Source: Pseudomonas urmiensis (GTDB taxonomy: Bacteria > Pseudomonadota > Gammaproteobacteria > Pseudomonadales > Pseudomonadaceae). From it: a stretch of DNA of 64,000 nucleotides. The notes under the pieces were generated by a model, which was not told the DNA's origin, ran no database searches, and worked only from the letters and a program-made list of their open reading frames with translations. Below are positions 19,218 to 27,925 of the stretch, piece after piece. A program made the translations under genes and the position numbers. The stretch is from assembly GCF_014268815.2 (NCBI RefSeq), contig NZ_JABWRE020000001.1, forward strand, positions 129,001 through 193,000, written 5' to 3'. Each line of letters starts with the position of its first letter. Position 1 is the stretch's first letter.

Positions 19218-19478
19218 ATGTCGTTGCAAGTGCTCTGGGGGCTGTTGGCTTCCCACCCAGGCAAGCTGATCAACCTGCTTGCCCTGTTGATTACCTGCCC
19301 TGGCGGGCTACTGCTGCAGAGTGCCCGGCGTCGCGCGGTGATGACCCGCGAGAGCCTGGCGGTCGATGAAGGGTTGGTCGATACCTTCGACCGTCGCGTG
19401 CCGCGCTACTACTACATCCTCGGCTTCTCGTGCCTGGCGATGGCGCTGCTGTTGTCCTGGTTCAGCACCTGGATCTAA
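19218..19478 (+). CDS. Small membrane protein, two transmembrane segments
   Basis: An 86-residue protein with hydrophobic segments at about 15-33 (KLINLLALLITCPGGLLLQ) and 67-85 (YYYILGFSCLAMALLLSWF), separated by a charged loop (SARRRAVMTRESLAVDEGLVDTFDRRVP). ATG 19218 follows CCGAGG. No family is recognised. A GGGGCCGC/GCGGCCCC hairpin follows. Confidence 0.72.
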   Translation: MSLQVLWGLLASHPGKLINLLALLITCPGGLLLQSARRRAVMTRESLAVDEGLVDTFDRRVPRYYYILGFSCLAMALLLSWFSTWI

Positions 19479-19483
19479 GCAGG

Positions 19484-19502
19484 GGGGCCGCCTAGCGGCC
19501 CC
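19484..19502. terminator. Hairpin between converging genes
   Basis: Perfect stem GGGGCCGC-CTA-GCGGCCCC, placed between the convergent 86-residue gene and the acyltransferase gene. It has no T-run, so termination efficiency is uncertain. Confidence 0.5.
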
Positions 19503-19509
19503 AGCGCAT

Positions 19510-20679
19510 TCAGGCTACCGGGCTTTGCGCCTTGACCTGATATTGGTTGCGCACCGGCGTTGCATATTGCAGCACCAGATAGGGTTGCTGCTCGACCGGG
19601 CAGGCATCCAGGCGGCGCTGCCATTCTTCCTTGGCGCGCGCCAATTCTTCAGCAGGGAACAGCTTGTCCGCGCTCGGCACCTGCAGCGCAGGATCGGCCT
19701 CGCTCCACATGGCATACGCCAGGTAATGCACCGGGAACAAGCGGTAGCCGCCGAGGATCTGCCGGTCGATTTCCTGCGCCAGTTGCTTGGTGTCCTCGAA
19801 GAACTCGGTCACCGGCGGGGCAAAGTTGATGTGCACCCGACCTTTATAGCCGGTAATCCCCAAGGCAATGCTGTTGTCATCCTCGCCAGGCGCCTTCTTG
19901 TAGGTGCCGGTGGTCGCGCGGATATACAACTCCCGGGCCTTGGCCTGATCGCATGGGTCGTATTCGTAGCTGATCGATACCGGGGTCAGGTTCAAGCCCT
20001 GGATCACCGCGCCGAATGGCTCGTCCTTGCGGCTCATGTGGAACATCTTGAGGATCGCCGAATCGGTGCGGTCGTCACCGTCCTTGGCGCGGCCTTCGGC
20101 CTGGGCGATCCAGATCGAGGCGCCATCGTTGCGGATCGAATGATTGATATAAGCCGAGAGCAACTGGTAGGCCGCGAGCTTCTCGCGCCGACCGCTGAGC
20201 GAGCGATGGACGATGAAACTCTTGTTCAGGCGCATCATGTCGCTGACGAACGGCTTTTGCAGCAGGTTGTCACCGATGGCGATGCGCGGGGTCGGCAGGC
20301 CCGCGTGATACACCGCGTAGTTGACGAAGGCCGGGTCCATGACGATGTCGCGGTGGTTGGCCAGGAACAGATACGCGGTGCCCGACTTGAGCTGCTCGAC
20401 GCCAGAATACGTCACGCCATCGGTGGCGCGCTCGATGGTCTGGTCGACGTAGTACTCGACTTTGTCCTGCAGGGTCGACACGCAGGTCACCCCGGCGAAC
20501 TCTTTGCGCAGGCGGCGGGCGATCAGCGGCTTGAGCAGCCAGCCGAGGGCGCCCGCGGCGCGCGGGAAGCGGAAGTGGGTGAGGATATCGAGGAATGCCG
20601 GGTCGCTGAGCAGGCGTGCCAGAACGGCAGGGACCTCAGCGTCGTCGTACGGTCGGATGGCATCGAATTCGCCCATCAT
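19510..20679 (-). CDS. Glycerolphosphate/lysophosphatidate-type acyltransferase (PlsC/PlsB superfamily)
   Basis: A 389-residue acyltransferase-family protein. The catalytic NHxxxxD motif is present as ANHRDIVMD near residue 120, followed by FIVHRSLSGRREKL and IWIAQAEGRAKDGDDRTD, which correspond to later acyltransferase blocks. It probably acylates a glycerolipid precursor at the inner membrane, although no long transmembrane helix is obvious. ATG 20679 was chosen over the long upstream extension, which runs through the divergent promoter region. It is convergent with the 86-residue membrane protein and divergent from the CPXCG gene. The substrate cannot be read from sequence. Confidence 0.85.
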   Translation of the reverse strand: MMGEFDAIRPYDDAEVPAVLARLLSDPAFLDILTHFRFPRAAGALGWLLKPLIARRLRKEFAGVTCVSTLQDKVEYYVDQTIERATDGVTYSGVEQLKSGTAYLFLANHRDIVMDPAFVNYAVYHAGLPTPRIAIGDNLLQKPFVSDMMRLNKSFIVHRSLSGRREKLAAYQLLSAYINHSIRNDGASIWIAQAEGRAKDGDDRTDSAILKMFHMSRKDEPFGAVIQGLNLTPVSISYEYDPCDQAKARELYIRATTGTYKKAPGEDDNSIALGITGYKGRVHINFAPPVTEFFEDTKQLAQEIDRQILGGYRLFPVHYLAYAMWSEADPALQVPSADKLFPAEELARAKEEWQRRLDACPVEQQPYLVLQYATPVRNQYQVKAQSPVA

Positions 20680-20800
20680 GCTCTCTTGTTGGAAACGGCT
20701 AGGGTAATAGGTAGGGATCGGTTCCGAAAAACGGCTCGGACACACGCAGGCCCTGTAAATAGACCGGCAATTATACGCACAAGTCACTGCGGAGGCCGCG

Positions 20801-20986
20801 ATGCTGGAATCAGCCATCTACGACTGCCCATATTGTGGTGAAGAGGTCGAGACCACCCTCGACTTGTCGGGCGGTGATCAAACCTACATCGAGGACTGCC
20901 AGGTCTGCTGTCGTCCTATTCTGTTCATCCTGCAGGTGCATGGTGAAGAATGGATGCTCGATGTGAAGCGCGAGGATGACGCCTGA
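20801..20986 (+). CDS. CPXCG-motif cysteine-rich protein
   Basis: A 61-residue protein with two cysteine pairs, CPYCG (9-13) and CQVCC (33-37), likely a small zinc-binding fold. It matches the CPXCG-motif family of uncharacterised bacterial proteins. GGAG lies 6 bp upstream of the ATG. The last base of its stop is the first of the next ATG, so it is translationally coupled to the DUF2007 gene. Confidence 0.88.
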   Translation: MLESAIYDCPYCGEEVETTLDLSGGDQTYIEDCQVCCRPILFILQVHGEEWMLDVKREDDA

Positions 20987-21246
20987 TGCAACGAATCTAT
21001 GAGCCCGAAGGCCTGCTGGAGGCCGAATTGCTGCTTGCCATGCTCGCCAGTGAGGGCATCCATGGGCACCTGGTCGGGCGCGACCTGGTCGGCGCCGCAG
21101 GCGAGCTGCCGATGCAAGGGCTGCTTGGGCTGGCAGTGCACGATGAACAGGCCGAGTACGCACGCCAGCTGATCGATGCGTACAATGCTGCCCAGCCACT
21201 TGCTGGCGACGAGCCGGAAAGTGTTCCCGGAACCCTGATTTGCTAG
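20986..21246 (+). CDS. DUF2007-domain protein (putative signal-transducing protein)
   Basis: An 86-residue protein beginning MQRIYEPEGLLEAELLLAMLASEGIHGHLVG, the typical DUF2007 pattern resembling a PII-like ferredoxin fold. The middle (VHDEQAEYARQLIDAY) is helical. It overlaps the upstream CPXCG gene by one base and precedes the SRAP-domain gene by 13 bp, suggesting a three-gene operon. The role is unknown. Confidence 0.85.
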   Translation: MQRIYEPEGLLEAELLLAMLASEGIHGHLVGRDLVGAAGELPMQGLLGLAVHDEQAEYARQLIDAYNAAQPLAGDEPESVPGTLIC

Positions 21247-21259
21247 GTTGTTTATTGCC

Positions 21260-21880
21260 ATGTGTGGACGTTATGCCCTGTTTCGCTGGTCCCCGGCATT
21301 TGCCGCGTTGCCGGGATACCCTGCCGACCAACAGGCGCAATGGAACATCTCACCTGGCGCCTCGGTGATCATCCAGCGCCAGGTCGACGGCCAGCCGCAG
21401 CTGGCCAGGGCCCGCTGGGGCCTGACCCCGCCCTGGTTGACCGACTTGTCCCGGACTCCGGCCCAAGCCCGCGCCGAGACCCTCGCCGAACAGCCGATGT
21501 TCCGTGAGGCGTTCCGCCAGCGGCGCTGCCTGATGCCCGCCAACGGCTTTTATGAGTGGCGCGGCAGCGTGCGCAAGCGGCCTTACTGGCTGACGCCGGG
21601 CGAAGGTGCTTCGCTGTTTTTCGCGGCAGTGTGGGAGGCGTATCCTGTTCAGGAGCAGGTGTGGCTCAGTTGTGCGGTGGTCACCCAGGCAGCGGTGAAC
21701 CAGCGCCGGCCGTTGATCCTCGATGAGGCAGGGCAGGCGGCGTGGCTTGATCCGGATACGCCAGTGGCGCGTTTGCATGAGCTGTTGGCGAGCCCGCCGG
21801 CAGCCTTGCGTGAGCGGGCGTTGGCCAACTTCGTCAATGATCCGAAGCTCGATGCGCCGGAGTGCCTGACCCCGGCTTGA
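21260..21880 (+). CDS. SRAP (YedK/HMCES)-family protein with altered active-site residues
   Basis: A 206-residue SOS-response-associated peptidase homologue. Family members crosslink to abasic sites in single-stranded DNA through Cys2. MCGRY places Cys2 directly after the initiator Met, which fixes the start at 21260 rather than 21248. RWGLTPPW and ANGFYEW (E99) are conserved. Two residues differ from E. coli YedK: NxR is QAR (69-71), and the histidine two places before RMP is N147 (sequence VNQRRP). It may be a diverged paralogue with weakened ring-opening or crosslink chemistry. It follows DUF2007 by 13 bp. Confidence 0.88.
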   Translation: MCGRYALFRWSPAFAALPGYPADQQAQWNISPGASVIIQRQVDGQPQLARARWGLTPPWLTDLSRTPAQARAETLAEQPMFREAFRQRRCLMPANGFYEWRGSVRKRPYWLTPGEGASLFFAAVWEAYPVQEQVWLSCAVVTQAAVNQRRPLILDEAGQAAWLDPDTPVARLHELLASPPAALRERALANFVNDPKLDAPECLTPA

Positions 21881-21979
21881 TGGACTATCAGAAAGTCCTC
21901 GCGATAAATCTTCCCTGCGGCTCTAGCGGCCTCAAGCGTCTGGCCCTAGGATACGCGGCACGTAAATAGGGAGTGTTTT

Positions 21980-22795
21980 ATGCGTAAGTCATTTGTTGTC
22001 AGCATGTTGAGTGCCAGTGTCCTGCTCGGCGGCTGCCAGGCGGTGAATACCACCAGTGGTGGCGCCGTAGGCGTGGAGCGCAAGCAGTACATGTTCAGCA
22101 TGCTCTCGACCGATGAGGTCAACCAGATGTACGCCCAGTCGTACCAGCAGACCCTCAGCGAGGCATCGAGCAAAGGCGTGTTGGACAAAAGCAGCGCCGA
22201 AGCCAAACGCGTGCAAGCTATCGCCGATCGGCTGATCGCCCAGGCGCCACAGTTCCGCCCGGATGCGGCGCAGTGGAAATGGGAAGTCAACGTGATCAAG
22301 AGCGACGAGCTCAACGCCAACTGCGGGCCTGGTGGCAAGATCATCGTCTACACCGGCCTGATCGATCAGCTCAAATTGACCGATGACGAAATCGCCGCCG
22401 TGATGGGCCACGAAATCGCCCACGCCCTGCGTGAGCATGGCCGCGAAGCCATGTCCAAGGCGTATGGCGTACAGATGGCGCGCTCCGGTGCCGGTGCCCT
22501 GCTGGGGTTGGGCCAGGACAGCATGGCGCTGGCCGACACCGTGGTGAACTACGCCATGACCTTGCCCAACAGCCGCGCCAATGAGAACGAGGCTGACTTG
22601 ATTGGTTTGGAGCTGTCGGCGCGTGCCGGCTACAACCCGAACGCTGCGATCACCCTGTGGAACAAGATGAGCAAGGCCTCCGAAGGGGCCCCGCCTGAGT
22701 TCATGAGCACTCACCCGGCGTCCAGCAGCCGGATCGCTTCGCTGCAAGCGGCCATCCCCAAGGTGATGCCGTTGTATCAAGCGGCCAAGAAGTAA
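21980..22795 (+). CDS. M48-family metalloprotease, lipoprotein
   Basis: A 271-residue secreted zinc protease anchored as a lipoprotein: signal sequence with lipobox LLGGC (C19), the HExxH motif at 144-148 (GHEIAHALREH) and the third ligand in NENEADLIGLEL. It resembles LoiP/YcaL and BepA-like periplasmic proteases that act on outer-membrane proteins. No TPR domain is attached. GGGAGTG lies 5 bp before the ATG. Monocistronic, convergent with the GDT1 transporter gene. Confidence 0.92.
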   Translation: MRKSFVVSMLSASVLLGGCQAVNTTSGGAVGVERKQYMFSMLSTDEVNQMYAQSYQQTLSEASSKGVLDKSSAEAKRVQAIADRLIAQAPQFRPDAAQWKWEVNVIKSDELNANCGPGGKIIVYTGLIDQLKLTDDEIAAVMGHEIAHALREHGREAMSKAYGVQMARSGAGALLGLGQDSMALADTVVNYAMTLPNSRANENEADLIGLELSARAGYNPNAAITLWNKMSKASEGAPPEFMSTHPASSSRIASLQAAIPKVMPLYQAAKK

Positions 22796-22807
22796 CTTGA
22801 AACGACC

Positions 22808-22826
22808 GGGGCTGCTGTGCGGCCCC
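22808..22826. terminator. Hairpin between M48 protease and GDT1 transporter genes
   Basis: GGGGCTGC-TGT-GCGGCCCC (one G-T mismatch) shortly after the protease stop, between converging genes. There is no clear T-run. Confidence 0.45.
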
Positions 22827-22848
22827 AGTCATTTCATGATCCAGCCCC

Positions 22849-23436
22849 TTAGCCTATCCAGCCACTGGTCTTCATCGCCGAATACACCGCGACGATCGCC
22901 AGCACCACGAATGCCGCAGCCGCCAAGCGTCGAATCAGCGTCAGTGGCAGTTTGTCGGCAGCAAAATTACCCGCCAGTACCACCGGCACGTTGGCAATCA
23001 GCATGCCCAGTGTGGTGCCGATGATGACCATGATCAGGTGCGGATACTGCGCAGCGAGCATCACCGTGGCGACCTGCGTCTTGTCGCCGATCTCTGCCAG
23101 GAAGAATGCGATCAGCGTCGTCAGGAAAGGCCCGAACCGGCGCGCAGCGCTGCTTTCGTCATCGTCCATCTTGTCCGGAACCAACGTCCACAACGCGGTG
23201 GCGGTGAAGCTGGCAGCCAGGATCCAGTGCAACACGCTCTCGCTGAAGAAACCACTGACCCACGCACCGACCGCGCCCGCAGCGGCATGGTTGGCCAGGG
23301 TGGCGGCGACGATACCGGCGATGATTGGCCAGGGCTTGCGAAAGCGAGCGGCGAGAATGAGCGCGAGCAATTGCGTCTTGTCGCCGATTTCAGCGAGCGC
23401 AACGATTGCGGTGGGGACTAGCAGGGATTCCAGCAT
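22849..23436 (-). CDS. TMEM165/GDT1-family manganese exporter-type membrane protein
   Basis: A 195-residue integral membrane protein of the UPF0016 family. The duplicated signature E-x-G-D-K-(T/S) is present twice: ALAEIGDKTQLLAL near 16-22 and FLAEIGDKTQVATVML near 115. About six transmembrane helices are visible. Family members export Mn2+ (MneA in bacteria) or exchange Ca2+/Mn2+ for protons. A yybP-ykoY type Mn2+ riboswitch directly upstream strongly supports a manganese role. Confidence 0.93.
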   Translation of the reverse strand: MLESLLVPTAIVALAEIGDKTQLLALILAARFRKPWPIIAGIVAATLANHAAAGAVGAWVSGFFSESVLHWILAASFTATALWTLVPDKMDDDESSAARRFGPFLTTLIAFFLAEIGDKTQVATVMLAAQYPHLIMVIIGTTLGMLIANVPVVLAGNFAADKLPLTLIRRLAAAAFVVLAIVAVYSAMKTSGWIG

Positions 23437-23640
23437 CAGGGTTCCTACGGGGGCGGGTCGACACGGCTATGACACGTACAGCCTTCCCGCCCCGGGTAAG
23501 GTGTGCGTGTCATAGGTCTTGTCAAACCCTGGATCCGTCTGCGCGGACCGTGGGTCGTACGCGCCATGGTCTGTGGACCAAGTGTGTTGACGCGTACCGG
23601 GCAAGCGAGGGTGCTTGCGGGAGACTACTCCCCTAGGACG
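23437..23640 (-). promoter_or_regulatory. yybP-ykoY (Mn2+) riboswitch in the leader of the GDT1 transporter gene
   Basis: On the minus strand the leader contains the invariant GGGGAGTAG (23632-23624) and, about 40 nt later, CGTCAACACAC within CCGGTACGCGTCAACACACT, the two conserved junction elements of the yybP-ykoY aptamer. The aptamer spans roughly 23640-23515. It is followed by a long hairpin, TATGACACG (23514-23506) pairing with CGTGTCATA (23476-23468), as expression platform before the start at 23436. Mn2+ binding should switch the transporter on. Confidence 0.9.
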
Positions 23641-23685
23641 GAGCGGATTCTGCCTACGCCAATGCGTTTGGGCAAGCGCTATTTT

Positions 23686-24684
23686 TCAACCGCGCTTGGC
23701 CTGGTAGATGCGAAAGCCGCCTGCTTCGGTCAGTGTCCGGCAGTTGCCCAAGGCCTCCTGGATGAACGGTTGGTAGCGCAGGAAGGTGTTGGCCACTAGG
23801 CGAAGTTCGCCACCGGATCGCAGATGTTCTGCTGATTTTTTCAGCAGGTTTTCCGAGGCCTGGTAGTTGGTATGTACCCCGGTATGAAACGGAGGATTGC
23901 TCAAAATGACCTGCAGATCGCGCGGCGCCGCATCGATGCCATCACCGCTGATGACCTCGCCCTGCAGACCATTGGCGGCCAAGGTCAGCCGGCTGCTGGC
24001 AACGGCAAAAGCATCCACATCGAGCAAGGTGACCTGGCTGTCCGGGTAGCGTCGCTTGATGATCGAGCCGATCACCCCGGCGCCGCAGCCAAAGTCCAGC
24101 ACATGGCCGACCGGCAAGCCGTCCAAGTGCTCGAGCAATAGCGCAGTGCCGCGATCGAGGCGACCATGGCTGAACACCCCGGGCAGGCTGACGATCTTCA
24201 ATGGGCCGTCGGCCAGCTCCAGCTCAAAGCGCTCAGCCAGGCTTTCCAGGGGTTTTGCTTGCGGGGCGTTTTCCACCGTCACCTGCCACAGCTGGCAATG
24301 CCGGGCGCTGTCGAGCTTGCGCGGTTTGCCGAAGGCCTGCAGCTGCTTGGCCGCGCCTTCGATACCACCGCGTTTCTCGCCAACCAGATACAACTCGCGG
24401 CCGGCCAGGCGCGAGGCCAGGGCGTTGAGCAGGTAGGCGGCAAGTTCGCGTGACTTGGGCAGAAACAGCACGGCGGCGTCGAACGCTACGTCCGGCACAT
24501 CGACGCCATGCTGGTTGCGCCCGGCGAAGCGTGCCTCGAGCATCGCTTGATCGCCAGCGTGCCAGGTCCAGCCATGGGCCTGCGGCAACTGGCCGAGCAG
24601 GTCGTCGGCGGGCAGGCCGGCGAGCAGCACCGAGCCTTGGAACAACTCCGCCTGACGGAGCAACACTTCACTGCGCGGGTCCAT
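23686..24684 (-). CDS. rsmC: 16S rRNA guanine(1207)-N2-methyltransferase
   Basis: A 332-residue protein with a duplicated methyltransferase fold. The C-terminal catalytic half has [16 protein letters not shown] (SAM motif, around 200) and the NPPFHTG motif, diagnostic of RsmC/RlmG. The N-terminal half lacks the SAM motif, as in E. coli RsmC. The product methylates G1207 of 16S rRNA. It starts about 50 bp downstream of the stop of the 2-hydroxyacid dehydrogenase gene, which also runs leftward. Confidence 0.93.
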   Translation of the reverse strand: MDPRSEVLLRQAELFQGSVLLAGLPADDLLGQLPQAHGWTWHAGDQAMLEARFAGRNQHGVDVPDVAFDAAVLFLPKSRELAAYLLNALASRLAGRELYLVGEKRGGIEGAAKQLQAFGKPRKLDSARHCQLWQVTVENAPQAKPLESLAERFELELADGPLKIVSLPGVFSHGRLDRGTALLLEHLDGLPVGHVLDFGCGAGVIGSIIKRRYPDSQVTLLDVDAFAVASSRLTLAANGLQGEVISGDGIDAAPRDLQVILSNPPFHTGVHTNYQASENLLKKSAEHLRSGGELRLVANTFLRYQPFIQEALGNCRTLTEAGGFRIYQAKRG

Positions 24685-24735
24685 GGACGACGCCTCCTGA
24701 AAAAAGTCGCGCAGTGTAGCAGAGGCCGCCTTGGC

Positions 24736-25701
24736 TCAGCTGACCACGCGGCGCGGCTGACCAGCAAAGAACGCATGGGCGTTCTCACCCAGCTGCCCGA
24801 CGATACGCTGGCGCGATTCCACCGCACCCCAGGCGCTGTGCGGGGTGATGATCAGCCGTGGAATGTCGCTGGCCAGCAGTGGATTGCCATTGATCGGCGG
24901 CTCGACACTGAGCACGTCGGTGGCCGCACCGCCCAGGTGGCCGCTGCGCAGGGCATCGGCCAGGGCCTGTTCGTCGATCAGGCCGCCGCGGGCAGTGTTG
25001 ACCACCAACGCGCCAGGCTTGAGCAACGCCAGTTGTGCGCTGCTGATCATGTGCCGGGTGTGGTCATTGAGCGGGCAATGCAGGGTGAGGGCATCGACTT
25101 GCGGCAGCAGCTCATCCAGAGGCAAGCGTTCGGGGCGCTCCGGGCGCCCCGGGATCTGCCCGCTCAGCACGCGCATGCCGAACGCTTCGGCCAGACGCGC
25201 CACGGCGCCGCCCAGCTCGCCATGGCCGAGCAGGCCGAGGGTTTTGCCTTCCAGCTCGACAATCGGGAAGTCCAGCAGACAGAACTGGCTGGCCTTGGCC
25301 CATTGCCCGTCGCGCACCGCCTGGTTGTAGTCGCACAGGCGCGTGGCCAGGGCTAGCAGCAGGGCGATGGTGTGCTGGGCGACCGAGGGGGTGCCGTAGC
25401 CTTGGCAGTTGCACACGGTGATGCCTTGGGCGCGGGCCGCTTGCAGGTCAACGTTGTTGGTGCCGGTGGCCGCTACCAGGATCAGCTTGAGCTGCGGGTT
25501 GGCGGCCAGGGTCGCGGCATCGAGCTGGACCTTGTTGCTGATTACCGCGGTTGCGCCCTGCAAGCGCTCGGCGACCTGCTCGGCACTGGTCGACGGGTAC
25601 AGCTGCAGGTGGTCGAATTGGCTAGCCAGAGGTGACAGGTCGAGGTCACCCAGGTCCAGTGACTGGTGATCAAGAAAGACGGCGCGGCGCGGGCTGGGCA
25701 T
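24736..25701 (-). CDS. D-2-hydroxyacid dehydrogenase (hydroxypyruvate/glycerate dehydrogenase-like)
   Basis: A 321-residue NAD(P)-dependent dehydrogenase. The nucleotide-binding LGLLGHGELGGAVARLA segment is in the middle. HTRHMISSAQLALLKPGALVVNTARGGLID supplies the substrate-binding arginine region, VLSVEPP the glutamate and ITPHSAWG the catalytic histidine. The family reduces 2-oxoacids such as hydroxypyruvate, glyoxylate or pyruvate to D-hydroxyacids; the exact substrate is open. A GGGGCTG/CAGCCCC hairpin (25731-25749) lies just upstream. Confidence 0.88.
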   Translation of the reverse strand: MPSPRRAVFLDHQSLDLGDLDLSPLASQFDHLQLYPSTSAEQVAERLQGATAVISNKVQLDAATLAANPQLKLILVAATGTNNVDLQAARAQGITVCNCQGYGTPSVAQHTIALLLALATRLCDYNQAVRDGQWAKASQFCLLDFPIVELEGKTLGLLGHGELGGAVARLAEAFGMRVLSGQIPGRPERPERLPLDELLPQVDALTLHCPLNDHTRHMISSAQLALLKPGALVVNTARGGLIDEQALADALRSGHLGGAATDVLSVEPPINGNPLLASDIPRLIITPHSAWGAVESRQRIVGQLGENAHAFFAGQPRRVVS

Positions 25702-25910
25702 GAAAGGCTCCGGTGGCTGGGGCGTGATCGGGGGCTGCGCAACAGCCCCAGGCGTGCCCCAGTGTCAAGGTCGTGCAGGTATCGCGTCAACGCCACTCAT
25801 ACCTGCCACATGCAAATCATTCCTTCGGCTGATTTGGCTGTCACATCGCCGATCTAGAGTAACGACAGCGTAAATACCCAGACCGCCCGTATTCGACAAA
25901 AGGGATACCC

Positions 25911-27593
25911 ATGTTGCAGACCCGCATCATCAAGCCCGCCGAAGGTGCCTACCAGTACCCACTGTTGATCAAACGCCTGCTGATGTCTGGCAGCCGTTAT
26001 GAGAAAACCCGCGAAATCGTCTATCGCGACCAGCTGCGGCTGACTTATCCCCAGTTGGTCGAGCGCATCGCGCGGCTGGCCAATGTGCTGACCCAGGCTG
26101 GGGTCAAGGCGGGCGACACCGTGGCGGTGATGGACTGGGACAGCCACCGTTACCTGGAATGCATGTTCGCCATCCCGATGATCGGGGCGGTGGTGCACAC
26201 CATCAACGTGCGCCTGTCGCCTGAGCAGATTCTCTACACCATGAACCACGCTGAAGATCGCCTGGTGCTGGTCAATAGCGACTTTGTGGCTCTCTACCAA
26301 GGCATTGCCGGGCAATTGACCACCGTCGACAAGACCTTGCTGTTGACTGACGGCCCGGACAAGAGCGCCGAGCTGCCGAACCTGGTCGGCGAATATGAGC
26401 AACTGCTGGCCGCTGCCAGCCCGCAGTACGACTTCCCCGACTTCGATGAGAACTCGGTGGCCACCACCTTCTACACCACCGGTACTACCGGTAACCCCAA
26501 GGGCGTCTACTTCACCCACCGCCAGTTGGTATTGCACACGCTGGCCGAGGCGTCGGTGACCGGCAGTATCGACAGCGTGCGCTTGCTGGGCAGCAATGAC
26601 GTCTACATGCCCATCACGCCGATGTTCCATGTGCATGCCTGGGGCATTCCCTATGCGGCGACCATGCTGGGCATGAAGCAGGTCTACCCTGGGCGCTACG
26701 AGCCGGACATGCTGGTCAAGCTGTGGCGCGAGGAGAAGGTCACCTTCTCCCACTGTGTGCCGACCATTTTGCAGATGCTGATCAACTGCCCCTCCTCGCA
26801 AGGCCAGGACTTCGGCGGCTGGAAGATCATCATCGGCGGCAGCGCCTTGAACCGTGCGCTGTACGAGGCTGCGCTGGCTCGCGGCATCCAGCTGACTGCC
26901 GCCTACGGCATGTCGGAAACCTGCCCGCTGATCTCCGCAGCGCACCTCAATGACGAGCTGCAGGCCGGCAGCGAGGACGAGCGGGTGACCTATCGGATCA
27001 AGGCCGGAGTGCCGGTGCCACTGGTGGAGGCGGCAATCGTCGATGGCGCGGGTAACTTCCTCCCCGCCGATGGCGAGACCCAAGGCGAGCTGGTGTTGCG
27101 CGCACCTTGGCTGTCGATGGGGTATTTCAAGGAACCGGAAAAAAGCGCCGAGCTGTGGGCCGGCGGCTGGCTGCACACCGGCGATGTCGCCACCCTCGAC
27201 GGCATGGGTTACATCGACATTCGCGACCGGATCAAGGATGTGATCAAGACGGGCGGCGAGTGGATTTCCTCGCTCGACCTTGAAGACTTGATCAGCCGTC
27301 ACCCCGCTGTGCGTGAAGTGGCAGTGGTCGGGGTAGCCGACCCGCAGTGGGGCGAGCGGCCGTTCGCCTTGCTGGTGATCCGAGAAGGGCAGAGCATCGA
27401 CGCCCGCACGCTCAAGGACCACCTCAAGCCTTTTGTCGAGCAGGGTCACATCAACAAGTGGGCGATTCCCAGCCAGATCGCCGTTGTTACTGAAATTCCC
27501 AAGACCAGCGTCGGCAAGCTCGACAAAAAGCGCATCCGTGTGGATATCGTCGAGTGGCAGGCGAGCAACAGCGCCTTCCTGTCGACCCTCTGA
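25911..27593 (+). CDS. Medium-chain fatty acid-CoA ligase (AlkK-like)
   Basis: A 560-residue AMP-forming acyl-CoA synthetase. The ATP loop YTTGTTGNPKGV lies at 188-199, then AAYGMSETCP (adenylate motif), WLHTGDVATLD and the C-terminal lysine segment KTSVGKLDKKR. Overall similarity is to AlkK-type ligases for medium-chain and 3-hydroxy acids; the KT2440 homologue has, as I recall, been used to activate (R)-3-hydroxyalkanoates for mcl-PHA. It precedes the DUF1302/DUF1329 pair with 332 bp between, so may be transcribed separately. Confidence 0.93.
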   Translation: MLQTRIIKPAEGAYQYPLLIKRLLMSGSRYEKTREIVYRDQLRLTYPQLVERIARLANVLTQAGVKAGDTVAVMDWDSHRYLECMFAIPMIGAVVHTINVRLSPEQILYTMNHAEDRLVLVNSDFVALYQGIAGQLTTVDKTLLLTDGPDKSAELPNLVGEYEQLLAAASPQYDFPDFDENSVATTFYTTGTTGNPKGVYFTHRQLVLHTLAEASVTGSIDSVRLLGSNDVYMPITPMFHVHAWGIPYAATMLGMKQVYPGRYEPDMLVKLWREEKVTFSHCVPTILQMLINCPSSQGQDFGGWKIIIGGSALNRALYEAALARGIQLTAAYGMSETCPLISAAHLNDELQAGSEDERVTYRIKAGVPVPLVEAAIVDGAGNFLPADGETQGELVLRAPWLSMGYFKEPEKSAELWAGGWLHTGDVATLDGMGYIDIRDRIKDVIKTGGEWISSLDLEDLISRHPAVREVAVVGVADPQWGERPFALLVIREGQSIDARTLKDHLKPFVEQGHINKWAIPSQIAVVTEIPKTSVGKLDKKRIRVDIVEWQASNSAFLSTL

Positions 27594-27925
27594 TTGGCCA
27601 TGCGGGTTACCCCTCAATGGGCGTGACCCGCATTGCAGAGAGCGCGGCGGCTTGTCAAATGAAGAAATTGCGCCATGCTTGAGCACTGTCAGCTCGCACA
27701 CCGGACAGTCATGGAGCGAGCGGCAGGCACGGAACGCAAATCACACTTTAGAGGGATCAAGCGCCTGTGCCTGCTGGCTATAGTCGGGGCCAGGGGATTT
27801 TCAGGAATGGGGGAGGGCGATGCGTGCAACTCGCATCGTCGCAGGCAACAGCCTGCACACCGGTCGCTCGGACCGTTCTTGAAAGGACTCACTGCCATAA
27901 CAAAAAAGTACATGGAGTAGCGTCG
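27594..27925. other. Intergenic region between the acyl-CoA ligase and DUF1302 genes
   Basis: About 330 bp without a supported gene. A -10-like TATAGT occurs at 27779-27784 without a good -35. Short open frames here (for example 27675-27920) lack a believable RBS and domain. It probably carries the promoter and leader of the DUF1302-DUF1329 operon. Confidence 0.5.

Noticed and set aside
22849..23640. The GDT1 leader read as an ordinary terminator or second gene (plus-strand frames 23406-23799)
   Set aside because: The yybP-ykoY signature elements explain the conserved structure; the plus-strand frames lack RBS and domains.
25854..27701. A 615-codon minus-strand open frame antisense to the acyl-CoA ligase gene
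   Set aside because: High GC removes stop codons on the opposite strand. The translated sequence is rich in His, Gln and Arg with no recognisable family, while the sense frame is a complete AMP-forming synthetase.
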